Of a DNA stretch of 64,000 nucleotides, positions 43,097-52,860 are shown in pieces; position 1 is the stretch's first letter; each line of letters opens with the position of its first letter. The translations under genes and the position numbers were made by a program. The notes beneath the pieces are model-generated. The model had not been told where the DNA came from and did not search any database. It worked only from the letters and a program-made list of their open reading frames with translations. Origin of the DNA: Notolepis coatsorum (Eukaryota > Chordata > Actinopteri > Aulopiformes > Paralepididae); contig OZ020594.1 in the NCBI GenBank assembly GCA_963971535.1, positions 113,323,474 through 113,387,473 on the forward strand. The letters run 5' to 3'.

Positions 43097-44089
43097 TCAA
43101 TAACCGCCTGCGCCTCCACAGAACGCCCCAAAAAGACTATCTGTGGAAAAAGGAGTCGTGAGGAGAGAAAACCTATCCTCTTCCCCAAGAGGAGACTGCT
43201 CCAACCAAACATGCCTAACAACCAAAGTCGATAGCATCCGAATCCTCCCCGCAGTTATAGCTTGCGACTGAGTCAAGATCTCTATAACACCACAAACATG
43301 AATCACGTTCATAGTGTCGGTTGGACCCAAAGACCTACAACCCGACGCCATCTTGGATAGGAAAGTAGCCAGCTGAGCCAAAACACTGGCCGCCGCTAAA
43401 TGCCATCCTGCAGCAGTATACCACTCATTCATCCATACTGCCACCCTCCGAGCCGACATGCTATCAAGCAACGGCCGGGCGGAACGTCGTTCATCCCCGC
43501 ATGGGCACAAAAAAGAAGCTACCTGGCTACTTAGCCAAGGTACCCCCGGGCTGCACCCCGTCGTCAGCCCCTTTACCCGCAAAAAAGGTAAATAGAGCTC
43601 AGCGAACCCCCCCACACCCACCACCGACTGACCTTCATCAATGAAGCTGGCAAGAGGAGGGAAAAGCGGTATCCCGCGGCGGGGATTATTAGACATTCCA
43701 GCGTCAACATCAGCGTTAGCAGAAGAAGCAGTAGTAGCATTAGCATTAGCATTAGCATTAGCATTAGCATTAGCGTTAACAGCATGTTCCAGGATCGCCA
43801 GGACATCGCCCACTACAGTGGAACGATCGCCAAGCCGCCCCGGCCCTGGTGCCGAAACATACTCCACAGCACGACCAACACCGACATTGATGCCTACTGA
43901 CACAGACCTCACCTTTGTACAAGCCGACCCGTTAGCCAAACCTTGTACGCTGCCCCTCGGTCCGTCGCCGTCAGCCGAGGAACCACCAGCACAGGTCTCA
44001 TGTGTCGCCGAAACAAGCTCCGGAGAATCCAGGGAAAAACAACTCTCCGGTAAGCCCTCAACATTACGAATCTTCCTTAATCTTTTCAT
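43097..44089 (-). CDS. DIRS Gag-like ORF1
   Basis: First ORF of the DIRS element, presumed RNA-binding/particle protein. The frame is open upstream to 44257 inside the terminal repeat, but Met at 44089 (MKRLRKIRNVEG) is the first outside it and is preferred. The middle has an (Asn-Ala)7 tract encoded by a (GCATTA)n hexanucleotide repeat (about 43737-43785). The rest shows no domain I can name. It stays open for about 330 codons, in contrast to the frameshifted RT downstream. Confidence 0.55.
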   Translation of the reverse strand: MKRLRKIRNVEGLPESCFSLDSPELVSATHETCAGGSSADGDGPRGSVQGLANGSACTKVRSVSVGINVGVGRAVEYVSAPGPGRLGDRSTVVGDVLAILEHAVNANANANANANANATTASSANADVDAGMSNNPRRGIPLFPPLASFIDEGQSVVGVGGFAELYLPFLRVKGLTTGCSPGVPWLSSQVASFLCPCGDERRSARPLLDSMSARRVAVWMNEWYTAAGWHLAAASVLAQLATFLSKMASGCRSLGPTDTMNVIHVCGVIEILTQSQAITAGRIRMLSTLVVRHVWLEQSPLGEEDRFSLLTTPFSTDSLFGAFCGGAGGY

Positions 44090-44318
44090 TCCGCTAGTCT
44101 CGTATGGTGCACGCATCCAATACGCTGGGACGAAAATAGAGGAAGGGTGTTTCATGACCAGAGTCATGGTTATATGGGCTGTGCCACCATAAGGGGCGGG
44201 GCCCCATACAGGTGGGGTGCATGTGTTTTTATTCGTGGGAGATACATTAGGTATCATAGGAGATAGGAGGTATCTCGTAAGGCTCAGAGCGGGACGCGAT
44301 GCAAATACGATATATAAC

Positions 44319-44836
44319 TGGGTTAATTAATCTAAATGTTATATTGTTAACTGTCTAGTTAGGCATTAACCGTGTTAATCTAAATGTTATATTGTAACTG
44401 TCTAGTTAGGCATTAACTGTGTTAATCTAAATGTTACATTGTAACTGTCTAGTTAAGGCATTAACTGGGTTAAGTGGGGAGTGCGTCATGGTACAGTTTC
44501 AGTAAGTGGGGAGTGTAAACAAGTTGAACGCGTCACCGTCACGTGAAATAACGTTATGTGAATGACAGTTTCTGACAGCTGGCTGTGTTGTGAAATGTGC
44601 ATAACGTTATGAATAAACCGCGAAGTCACGCGAAATAACGTTATAAACGCGAATCTGGTAGTACATTTATTTTTATCTTCTTGAGATGATAACATTACAT
44701 CCGCCTTTTACCGCATGACGAGCTAAACCAATCAGAGAGGGGCTTCGCTCAACCAATCAAAGAGGGGGCTGCAGAAATGGAGCTCAACCAATCAGAGAGG
44801 GGTCTGCAGAACTGGAGCTACGATTTGTAGAGACGC
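44319..44836 (-). repeat. MULE right terminal inverted repeat, outer part
   Basis: Continues from 22967 across the DIRS insertion. Contains three TCTAAATGTTA(T/C)ATTG repeats (44329-44440) that match the left repeat in reverse, about 240 bases absent from the left side (44470-44710), and the outer ACCAATCAGAGAGGGG repeats ending in GATTTGTAGAGACGC at 44836. Confidence 0.8.
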
Positions 44837-44929
44837 GGGTGGGTGGGGGACACTGTACAAGCAAAACTGTACATTGGAATATTGACAGAACCATTCCTGG
44901 TAATTTACTGTACATTGGAGGGGGTTGGG

Positions 44930-45290
44930 TTAGGACATTTACAGGGGCCAGTTTCGAATTGCAGTCTCCCGTAGGTGTTCTTTGAGAGTGGTTTGGAAAG
45001 TGGGTAGTGATCCACATTCCTTTACAGCTTTGGGTAGGGCGTTCCACATTGATGTGGCATAATTGCAAAACGTGTTTAGTCCCTTGTTTGAGCCGAATCT
45101 GGGTTTAACATGATTTGTGGAGCTCCCTCTGGTGTTGTGATCGTGGTATTCACTGACCTTTGAGAAGTATTTTGACATTTACATAGGTACCTTGGTCGTG
45201 TAGTGTATCTTGTAGACCAGGCCAGTTTGTTTTGAGATGTTTGTAATTTTGTTTTTAGCGCCTTTGAGGTGCTTTGGTACCATGAGGTGC
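44930..45290 (-). pseudogene. L2-like LINE RT C-terminal fragment, minus strand
   Basis: Encodes HNTRGSSTNHVKPRFGSNKG and ATSMWNALPKAVKECGS in one frame, preceded by a second frame with GLVYKIHYTTKVPM. This is the C-terminal tail of an L2/CR1-like reverse transcriptase and a homologue of the plus-strand copy at 55.4-55.7 kb. One frame change near 45180; no other part of the element is attached. Confidence 0.75.
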
Positions 45291-45694
45291 AAGCATAGTC
45301 GGAATAAAGTGAATAAAGTGCTCCAAATAGTTAGGCTGAATGTGAACAAGAGTTTGATCAAATTAAAGAATGAGAGGAGAGAAAGCAATGGCGACAAAGA
45401 CTGAGACATACAAACATTCTGGAGCAGAGGAAGGAGAAGACTAAATCTTATCTACCTACTTATCTACTTATCTAGTAGTAGGCGCCGAGGTGAGTGGCAG
45501 CCTTTCATAGCAGCTCCCCCTCCCCTCTACTTCTTATCCCGTTTTTACTACTTTTTACTTATTTCTTTTTTGTGATTCTACTTAGATTAATAGGTGTCTA
45601 AGTGACTGTGCGTTGCTTTACACCAATTTAAGGCAATTGTTAACTTCTGTGAAGTTAGCTGCGTTAGGCAAGTTCGGTCGAGCACAGCTGAACA

Positions 45695-46988
45695 ATGGAC
45701 AACAACGACAACAACAACACTGGTGTGTACTCTCGGGAGGCTCTCCTCTGCTTTAGAGACAGAGTTGCAGTGCCACCGAGGAATCTACCAGCCGACATAA
45801 GGATACGCAGACGGGGGAAACGAGCTGGCACGATCGTGAGGGACAGGAGAAAGGATAGCAGGAGATTCAAGCCTTACCTGCCCTCTGTCGTTATGGGGAA
45901 CGTGCGATCGCTGGCCAACAAGACGGACGAGCTCTCAGCCCTGATGAACAGCCAGCGTGAGTACAAGGAGGCAAGCCTATTGTGCTTTACAGAATCCTGG
46001 CTGAACGATAACATCCCGGGCAGTGTAATTGAACAAGAGGGCTTCATGGCGGTGCGCGCCGACCGGGGTAAACAGAGCGGCAAGCGGAGAGGCGGAGGGC
46101 TTTGTTAACTCCAAATGGTGCCACCCTGGGCACATCACCATTAAGGAACGCATCTGTTCCCCCGACATTGGACTATTGGCACTGAGTCTGCGGCCATACT
46201 ATTTACAGAGAGAAATAACACATGTTCTGGCTCTGACTGTTTACATCCCACCGAGCGCGGTGGCGGCGCAGGCGAGTGACGTCATACACTCCACAGTCGC
46301 GGGGCTCCAGACAAAACACCCGGATGCATTTATTTTTATCAATGGGGACTTCAACCATGTCAGACTGAACAAGACCCTGACAAACTTTACCCAGTATGTG
46401 ACCTGCAAGACCAGGGGAGACAAAACACTGGACCTCCTGTATGCTAACGTGAAGGAGGCTTTCAGTGCGACTTCCCTGCCCCCCCTTGGCCAGTCAGACC
46501 ACAACCTAGTGAGGCTTGTATCTACATACAGGCCTCTCATTAAGAGACAGCCACCGACCACCATGTCTGTCTTACAGTGGTCTGACGACGTCGAGGAGGA
46601 GCTACGGGAGTGTTTCAGGTCCACAGACTGGGACATGTTTGAGAGGGTCCATGGAGATGACATTCATGGACTATCTCACTGCATCACAGACTACATCAGG
46701 TTCTGTGAGGAGAGCATCGTACCCACAAAGAAGGTACGCTGCTTTCCAAACAATAAACCCTGGATTAGCAAGGACATTAAACACCTGCTAAACAGGAAAA
46801 AGAGGGCCTTCATGGCAGGGGACACTGAGCAGGCCAGGGCTGTCCAAAGGGAGCTCAAAAAAGAGCTAAGGGCAGCCAAGGACAGCTACAAGAACAAGCT
46901 GGAGGGCAGACTACAGGCCAACAACACCAGGGAGGTGTGGGCGGGTGTCCGGAAGATTACTGTTCAAACAGCAGGGCACAGCTGTTGA
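45695..46988 (+). pseudogene. LINE endonuclease (copy 2)
   Basis: Starts MDNNDNNNTGVYSR and encodes the EEP endonuclease of the LINE: VMGNVRSLANKTDEL, FTESWLND (catalytic Glu), VYIPPSA, NGDFNHVRLN and LGQSDHNLV. A frameshift near 46095 splits it, and another disrupts the frame near 46970. The empty hAT site equivalent to 1125-1132 of copy 1 is intact here near 46783-46790. Confidence 0.8.
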
Positions 46989-47159
46989 GGGCCCCCAAGA
47001 ACATGCAAACGAGTTCAACACGTTCTTCAACCGATTCGACCAGAGTGCCCAAGAAGGGACGACCCAGCACCCTCAACGACTACAGGCCAGTCGCTCTGAC
47101 GTCACACGTCATGAAGACGTTTGAGAGACTGGTCCTGCAACACCTCAAGCTTCAATCAA

Positions 47160-48655
47160 GCAGTTGATTCAAGCCATGTCACATAGTTCAAGTTTGAAAT
47201 GATTCTTTCTGTTTTGCTCCTGAGAGTGTGCTAGATACTGTACTGTACTGGTAATATTATTTATTTGTGTTAACTTCTGAATAAAACAACTTATTAAACA
47301 CAAGTACATCTTATTGAACATTATTTTGATATTTCATTACCAATTATCATAGCAAAACAGCTTTTTCAAACAGTCTGTAATGCATTTTGGAAACGGGAGA
47401 TGGGCTCATGGTGTAATGGGCCACCTGGCCTGAGAAACATAAGGAACACACATATTTTGAATGCCTTCGGCAGGTTCTTTTTTTTTAGCCATTTTAATCT
47501 AGATGAATCTAGATTAAATCCAGGATTGCAGATAGATTAATCTAGATTAAAAAAATTAATCTATGCCCACCTCTAAAATAAACGTATTTTATATAATTTA
47601 TTTTTATTTTTTATAAAATATATATATTATATAATCATACTTGTAGTTGTATTATCTGCGAGACATCGCCATTACGCAACAAGTCAAAATGCTCGCTATC
47701 TGCAAACAGCTCCACTGTCTGTGTGTACTCGAGTAGCCTCCAGCTACGGCCAGGATTCTCCGGAGCTGCAGCTGGACCCTATTGATCACATTCTAACGTG
47801 AGCTATCATGCACTTGCATAGACTTGCTGGAGCATTTGTTGATATCAGGAGCTATCAGTAGCTAGCCAGCTAGATACCGTTAACAATGCCTCATGTAGTC
47901 ACTGGGTCATTTAGTTTAAACAGTAACGTTAGGTAGCCAACGGCTCGGTAGGTAAGTTAGTGCATGCGACGTGAGCTAACGTTGGCTAGTTACTAGAGCA
48001 GACTGTTGCCGGAGGCTCCTCCTTCTCCTCCAGCCCCTCCCGCACCCATGTAAACAATGGGTGCGGGAGGGGCTGGAGGAGAAGGAGGAGCCGTACACTG
48101 CACGCAGCACTGTGGAGAGAAGAGCGATTGAGAACTCCGCAGAGAATTGGATCATGTTTTCCGTGTCATCGATCGGTTTTGACGATCGGCGAAAATAAAG
48201 CATTATCACCGATCACCGATCCCATATTTATTCTGATTATCGGCCGATAGCGATCGGTGGCCGATCGATCGGGGCATCCCTAGTATCTACCGATACCGAT
48301 CTTTCCCGATCCGATCAAAAAAAATAAAAAACGATATATATATATATATTTTTTTTTGTATCCCAATTTCTCACATTACATTCACCCTGAATGTTGACGT
48401 TATCCAGGTGAAAAGTTAACTTCATTCAAGCGAGGCATTGCAATCCTTGATATAAATCATTTGATGTATAATTAAATCAAAGGAAATGTGTTTGTTTTGG
48501 CAAAATTCTTCTGCTCTGTGTGACAATAAATAAATGAATGATGATATGCTATTTAAAACCAAAACCAAGGCCTCAGTATGAGTTTAAGACTTTTTTTTTC
48601 TTTTTTGCCAATCCCGATCTTCGGAAAACCACGTGATCGGATCGGGACATCCCTA
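47160..48655. mobile_element. Composite hAT-derived insertion in LINE copy 2
   Basis: Several terminal sequences are visible: TAATCTATGCCCACCTCTA ending near 47573, ATCGGGGCATCCCTA ending near 48281, and GATCGGGACATCCCTA ending near 48654. All have the hAT-style TAGRGRTG-type ends in reverse. Opposite ends were not paired. 47640-47960 shares long blocks (TTGTATTATCTGCGAGACAT, TAGCCTCCAGCTACGGCC) with the interior of 48889-49940. About 335 bases of LINE sequence are missing across the junction. Nested relics rather than one element. Confidence 0.5.
48014..48092. repeat. Perfect 36-bp hairpin
   Basis: GGCTCCTCCTTCTCCTCCAG onward (48014-48049) is perfectly complementary to 48057-48092, with a 7-base loop GTAAACA. 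GC- and purine-rich arms, inside hAT-derived sequence. Confidence 0.9.
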
Positions 48656-48888
48656 GCTGTCACCCTTCCTCTTCACCCTCTATACCTCAGACTTCTGCCG
48701 CAACTCAAGCGGGTGTCACCTGCAGAAGTTCTCAGATGACTCCTCCATCGTAAGCTACATCACCGACGATGATGAGGAGGAGTAAAGAGCCCTGGTGGAG
48801 AGCTTTGTGGGGTGGAGCGACAGCAACCACCTCCAACTCAACACCAGTAAGACCAAGGAGCTGGTGGTGGACTTCCGGAGGGGCAAGA
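48656..48888 (+). pseudogene. LINE copy 2 RT fragment (catalytic region)
   Basis: Matches bases 2559-2790 of copy 1, including the FSDDSSIV catalytic region and VSYITDDDEEE, but contains a TAA stop (near 48783) and is cut by the next insertion at 48889. Confidence 0.85.
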
Positions 48889-49945
48889 CAGGGCTGTACG
48901 CTAAGCTTTTTCACTAGGGGAACACTTGCCCCTAAATGAGAAATTTAGGGGCAAAAAATATTTTTTAGGGGCAAATTTTTAAATAACAATTTTACCATTA
49001 TTTATATCGATTGTTTTTGATTTTTTTTAAAAGAGAATACAATTATTTTATATAATTTTTTTTTTAATAAAATAATTATATTATATAATCATACTTGTAG
49101 TTGTATTATCTGCGAGACATCGCCACCACGCAACAAGTCAAAATGCTCGCTATATGCAACCAGCTCCACTGTCTGTGTGTACTCGAGTAGCCTCCAGCTA
49201 CGGCCAGGATTCTCCGGAGGTGCAGCTGGACCCTATACTGTAGCCTCCAGCTACGGCCAGGATTCTCCGGCGCTGCAGCTGGACCCTATTGACTATATTC
49301 AGCGTGCCCTCAGCTCGAATACGCATCGAGTCAGTGTTATAAGACATTGATATCAGGAGCTATCTGAACTATTTAGTTTAATGGGACATTTCGTTTTGAA
49401 CAGTAAGCTAATGCGAGCTATCATGCACTACTATAGACTTGCTGGAGCATTTGTTGATATCAGTAGCTAGCGGCTGGCAGGCTCACCGAGGTGACGTCCC
49501 AGTGTCCCACTAGAGATTAGTTTTTACAACAGCCACGGGTGCGCTGGAGGAGGAGGCGCAGCAGACGCCGCAGCTCTCTCCGTGTGTCTTGAGTTCAGTT
49601 CAGTTCGGCTCACTATAGGAGGTCAAACGCGTCGAAAATATGAAGCAATACTAACTTTACTTTTCTTCATAGCTAAATCAGACAGTCAGCCAGTCTATCA
49701 GAGTGAGTGCTCAGTCGATTGTTCCCGCTGATCATACCTGCTGAGTGCTCACTGCTCAGCTCGCGTGAGTGACGTCATCACGTCATCGCGTCATCACACG
49801 CCTTGGATAATTTAGGAGTGAAATGCGAATGCAAGGCTTGAAAGCACTACTCGCAAGCCCGCCCCCAGATAATATTTACCAATCGCAACGGCCAATTAAA
49901 GGGGCAATTCGCGACCATCTCGTCGCACTGTACAGCCCTGCAAGA
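48884..49945. mobile_element. hAT-like element with 5-bp TSD
   Basis: Ends CAGGGCTGTACG (48889) and GTACAGCCCTG (49940) are inverted; CAAGA at 48884-48888 is repeated at 49941-49945. A 5-base duplication is shorter than the usual 8 for hAT, so the superfamily (hAT5-like or another) is tentative. Interior: AT-rich block, the TAGCCTCCAGCTACGGCC tandem pair, no transposase. Confidence 0.65.
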
Positions 49946-50425
49946 AGAGGCCCCCCCCGATTCCCATCACCATCCGAGGGGAGGAGGTGGAGGTGGTGGA
50001 CTCATAAGTTCCTTGGGGTACACAGGTACAATAAACTGGACTGGTCGGATAACACAGAGGCCCTCTACAGGAAGGGACAGAGCAGGCTGTTCTTCCTAAG
50101 GAGACTCAGGGCCTTCAACGTGTGCAATAGACTGCTGCAGTCATTTTACCAGTCTGTAGTGGCCAGCGTCCTCTTCTATGCTGTGGCATGCTGGGGAGGC
50201 TACATCAACTCAAGGGACACCAACAAGCTCAACAAGCTGGTGAGGAAGGCTAGGTCCATGGTGGGAGTCGAGCTACCTAGACTAGAGGTGATGGCAGAAA
50301 GGGGGATGAGGAGGAAGCTGGCTGCCATCCTGGAGAACCCCTACCACCCCCTCTATGACGAGCTAGTCACGATGAGAAGCACGTTCAGCCACAGACTCAT
50401 ACCCCCCCCGACACTCAACTAACCG
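49941..50425 (+). pseudogene. LINE copy 2 RT C-terminal region
   Basis: Resumes the LINE after the insertion: RLFFLRRLRAFNVCN, YQSVVASVLFYAVACWGG and ELPRLEVMAERGM, matching copy 1 at 2800-3260. Frame disrupted at the left (near 49985-50010) and again near 50410. Confidence 0.85.
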
Positions 50426-50473
50426 CCTCGGACAGTCCTTCATACCAGCGGCCATCAGGCTCCAAAACAATGG

Positions 50474-50893
50474 GCAGCGACTAGGGGTGGTACGATACAT
50501 CGATCCAGATCGATATATCGATCTATTATCAATAATCAAATAGGATCGATGCAACGTAAAAAGATAGATTCATATTGCGATACTCTTATTTTGAAAATCC
50601 GGCGACGGCGACGTCATATCCGCCCCGCGTCCAGTGTTGTGAAACTCCGTTTAGCTCTGTACAGCAGAGCAGCGCTAGGGAGCTTCTATTTTGAGACCCG
50701 ATATAAGTCTGTGCAGTTTTTTCCCGCAACGGGTCAAATGCTTTGCATCGTCGCCATTCTTTTATGCCCACGTCGCGTGGGCAGACCTAAATTAACGTTA
50801 CATTAGCTGCTTAAGCTAACTAAGCTAAGAGAGAGAGAAACAGAGAGAGGAGAGGGGAAGGAGGAGGAGGAGGGGCGGGGGCATTCTGTCTCT

Positions 50894-50942
<49 letters not shown>

Positions 50943-51833
50943 TGTGCGTTTGAAAATACCAGATGAAGTCAGGAGTATTATTATATTGATATTATTTACT
51001 GAGGATGGACAGATAATGTTGATATTTAGAGGAAGGGATTTTAGCTTGCGTGTTGTGAGTTCCAAAACATTTTACTTAAAGTTTAAAGCTCAATATATAA
51101 TGTCACCAGCTTGGCTGGCCGTCTGCACTAATACAATTGGCTGTATTAGAGGGTGGGAGAAGCTGGCGGGGTGGGTCCGGGTCGTTGTAAACAGCGACTC
51201 CTACAGTTTGGTCGGGGCGCCAGCTAAGCGCGGATAGGACTTGAGGGGGATAGTGTGATCCTCCCACACGCTACGCCCTCTCGATGAGAATCCGCGCTGC
51301 CAGGTGAAAAGAAGCGGTGATTGGCTGGACTTGTGTCGGAGGAAGCACGTGGTAGCCTCCACTCTCCCAGATGATCTGACTGTGGGGGTAGAGTGCGCAG
51401 CGACCAGGAAGGGACTGGGAATTGGCATACGACTAACATTGGGGATGGGAGAAAATCGGAGGAAAATGGAGGGGGAAAAAGATCAATAATAATAAAAAAA
51501 AAAAAAAAGCTCAATATATAAAAACGTGGCACTTTACAGTGAACAGGAGGTCTATTTGTATTAAAAACAATAGATTTTTTTTCATTTAAATGTCTGGAAG
51601 AGCTCAAAAATAAAAACGTCAATTGATATTTCCGTAGCCTTTTTTTTGTTGATCTAAATGTGACTGATTGTGTTAAATGGGCACATAATATCGTCTCATA
51701 TCGATCGCAGGCACCTGAATCGAATCGTATCGTGGCAGACTTTGTGATATCGGCAAATATCGTATCGTTGTCCAGAGAATCTATATCGTATCGTATCGTG
51801 ATGAAACTGGTGATTCCCACCCCTAGCAGCGAC
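50474..51833. mobile_element. hAT-type element with 8-bp TSD, carrying a SINE
   Basis: Ends TAGGGGTGGTACGATACATC (50482) and GATTCCCACCCCTA (51825) are inverted. GCAGCGAC at 50474-50481 is repeated at 51826-51833. Subterminal regions carry ATCGATCC/TATCGATC-type repeats. Contains a (GT)n run at 50900-50938 and a truncated SINE at about 51106-51495. No transposase. Confidence 0.88.
51106..51495 (+). repeat. tRNA-type SINE, 5'-truncated copy
   Basis: Shares GACTCCTACAG, CCTCCCACACG(C/T), CAGGTGAAAAGA and GGGATGGGAGAAAAT with the fuller SINE at 59705-60190, ending in an A-rich tail (51484-51508). The tRNA-like head is missing. Confidence 0.65.
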
Positions 51834-52276
51834 TAGCGGCCTCCAGGCTCCACAACAGTGGGCAGCGACTAGCGGCCTTCAGGCTCCACAACAGTGGGCA
51901 GCGACGGCTGCCAGACATTGACCTAGAACTAATAGGAACCCAAGGAGGACAATAACACTACCTTAGGCATACTGCACCTTATGTGGATACTGTGATACTG
52001 TGAATAACGTATATTTCAGTTAGTTAGATAGTAAATTATAACACTACCTTATGCATACTGCACCTTATGTGACACTGTGAATACTGTGAATATATATTTC
52101 AGTTAGTTAGATAGTAAATTATATTGACCTATTTGTTTACACTGCTTGTGTTGTTTTTACTACCTGTACCCCCCCCCCCCCCTTCCCCCATGCTGCTATG
52201 ATGCCTGAATTTCCCCAAGGGGATCAATAGAGGAATATCTTATCTTAAATCAAGATAAGAGAAAGAAACAACATAC

Positions 52277-52387
52277 TGATCTCCTGGTGGTCTGTGGGCT
52301 CCTCCTTCATCTCAAAGGAAGTCTCCTTGGGTGGCTCTAGCGCGTCCTGATCTTCTTTTTTAATAATCAGTAGGTCTCTGGGTGGAT
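52277..52387 (-). CDS. Host exon 2, acidic/IKKE module copy 1
   Basis: Minus-strand exon of 111 bases, acceptor CTGCTCCAG before 52387 and donor GTATGT after 52277, phase 1-1. Encodes PPRDLLIIKKEDQDALEPPK and FEMKEEPTDHQEI. Homologous to the exons at 15900 and 15343 and joins in frame to the start-codon exon at 52486-52516. Downstream it would splice over about 36 kb of transposons to the exon at 15900-16013. Probably the N-terminal part of a zinc-finger-type nuclear protein; that is inference. Confidence 0.65.
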
Positions 52388-52485
52388 CTGGAGCAGAGGG
52401 AGACACAACTCAACATACTAGTCTTTATTTACTTCTGGGTCTGGAGAGTAAAGTATCTTCATTAGGAAGTCTTGTTCTGACTTAC

Positions 52486-52516
52486 AGAGGTCCTGCTGGT
52501 CTGATTCCTCCTTCAT
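52486..52516 (-). CDS. Host start-codon exon
   Basis: On the minus strand ATG (52516-52514) opens MKEESDQQDL and runs 31 coding bases to a donor GTAAGT (just below 52486), leaving phase 1, which matches the acceptor phase of exon 2. The AAAACTGCAG upstream may be an acceptor for a 5' UTR exon. Short, but start, donor and phase agree with the neighbouring exon. Confidence 0.6.
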
Positions 52517-52860
52517 TCTAGCAGGTGTGATCTTGGACGTCTTCTACTGGAACTGCAGTTTTGCTACAAGGATAAATGCGGATGGTCACAGAGAGCCCAT
52601 ACTGTAGATCCAAGTCTGGAACTGACTGGTCAGCCAGGACATATATAGAGGCTTCTATCACAGTATGGAGGGGAAAATAATGAGAACTGTAGGCTAATTA
52701 GTTGACATGCTTTTATTCAAAGCCGATTACATAAATGCAGGACTTAATTTGTGCCAGGACCTGCCAGATTGGGACCGGCACCTATTTGATCGGATCCGGC
52801 ACCTCCTCGGTCATAATATTCTGTCAATACATTTAGTGGGGGGCGTGGCCAGGCAGCATA

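Larger units (their letters stand above)
22968..44315 (-). mobile_element. DIRS-type tyrosine-recombinase retroelement, split by a retrovirus
   Basis: Minus-strand order: inverted terminal repeat (44315-44140), Gag-like ORF, reverse transcriptase/RNase H, tyrosine recombinase, internal complementary region (23322-23219), opposite terminal repeat (23168-22968). Both outer ends abut AAC (22965-22967 and 44316-44318), and GTT sits at the centre of the internal complementary region, as DIRS circle-junction replication predicts. There is no target duplication, as expected for recombinase insertion. The provirus at 24714-40458 disrupts it. Its own size would be about 5.6 kb. Confidence 0.85.
16498..44845 (+). 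mobile_element. Mutator-like (MULE) DNA transposon with nested DIRS and retrovirus
   Basis: GGGTGGGTG occurs at 16498-16506 and again at 44837-44845, a perfect 9-bp target duplication, the length made by Mutator transposases. The element ends are inverted: GCGTCTCTACAAATC from 16507, and its complement ending at 44836. The long inverted repeats continue inward with CCTCTCTGATTGGTTGAG and TCTAAATGTTATATTG blocks. Inside are the multi-exon MULE transposase (17587-22636) and, inserted in the right repeat, a DIRS element at 22968-44315. Without that insertion the MULE would be about 7 kb. Confidence 0.85.
45430..52255 (+). mobile_element. CR1/L2-type (Rex1-like) LINE, copy 2, with several insertions
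   Basis: Same family as copy 1 but including a 5' UTR (about 45430-45694) and the endonuclease N-terminus. It is cut by a composite insertion (47160-48655), an element at 48889-49940, and a hAT at 50482-51825. It has an internal deletion near 47045 (the proline-rich linker and part of the RT, bases 1785-2125 of copy 1, are missing). The 3' UTR and tail ATCAATAGAGGAATATCTTA end near 52255. Confidence 0.8.

Noticed and set aside
42300-43221. N-terminal 300 residues of a 761-codon minus-strand frame in the DIRS element
   Set aside because: Only the C-terminal part (from about 41690 down) carries RT/RNase H motifs; the rest overlaps the real RT in another frame and lacks motifs.
43641-44192. 183-codon plus-strand frame opposite the DIRS Gag
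   Set aside because: Shadow of the minus-strand Gag frame; its Ala/Leu run is the same hexanucleotide repeat.
51224-51820. 198-codon minus-strand frame
   Set aside because: Covers a truncated SINE and hAT terminal sequence; composition and context are non-coding.
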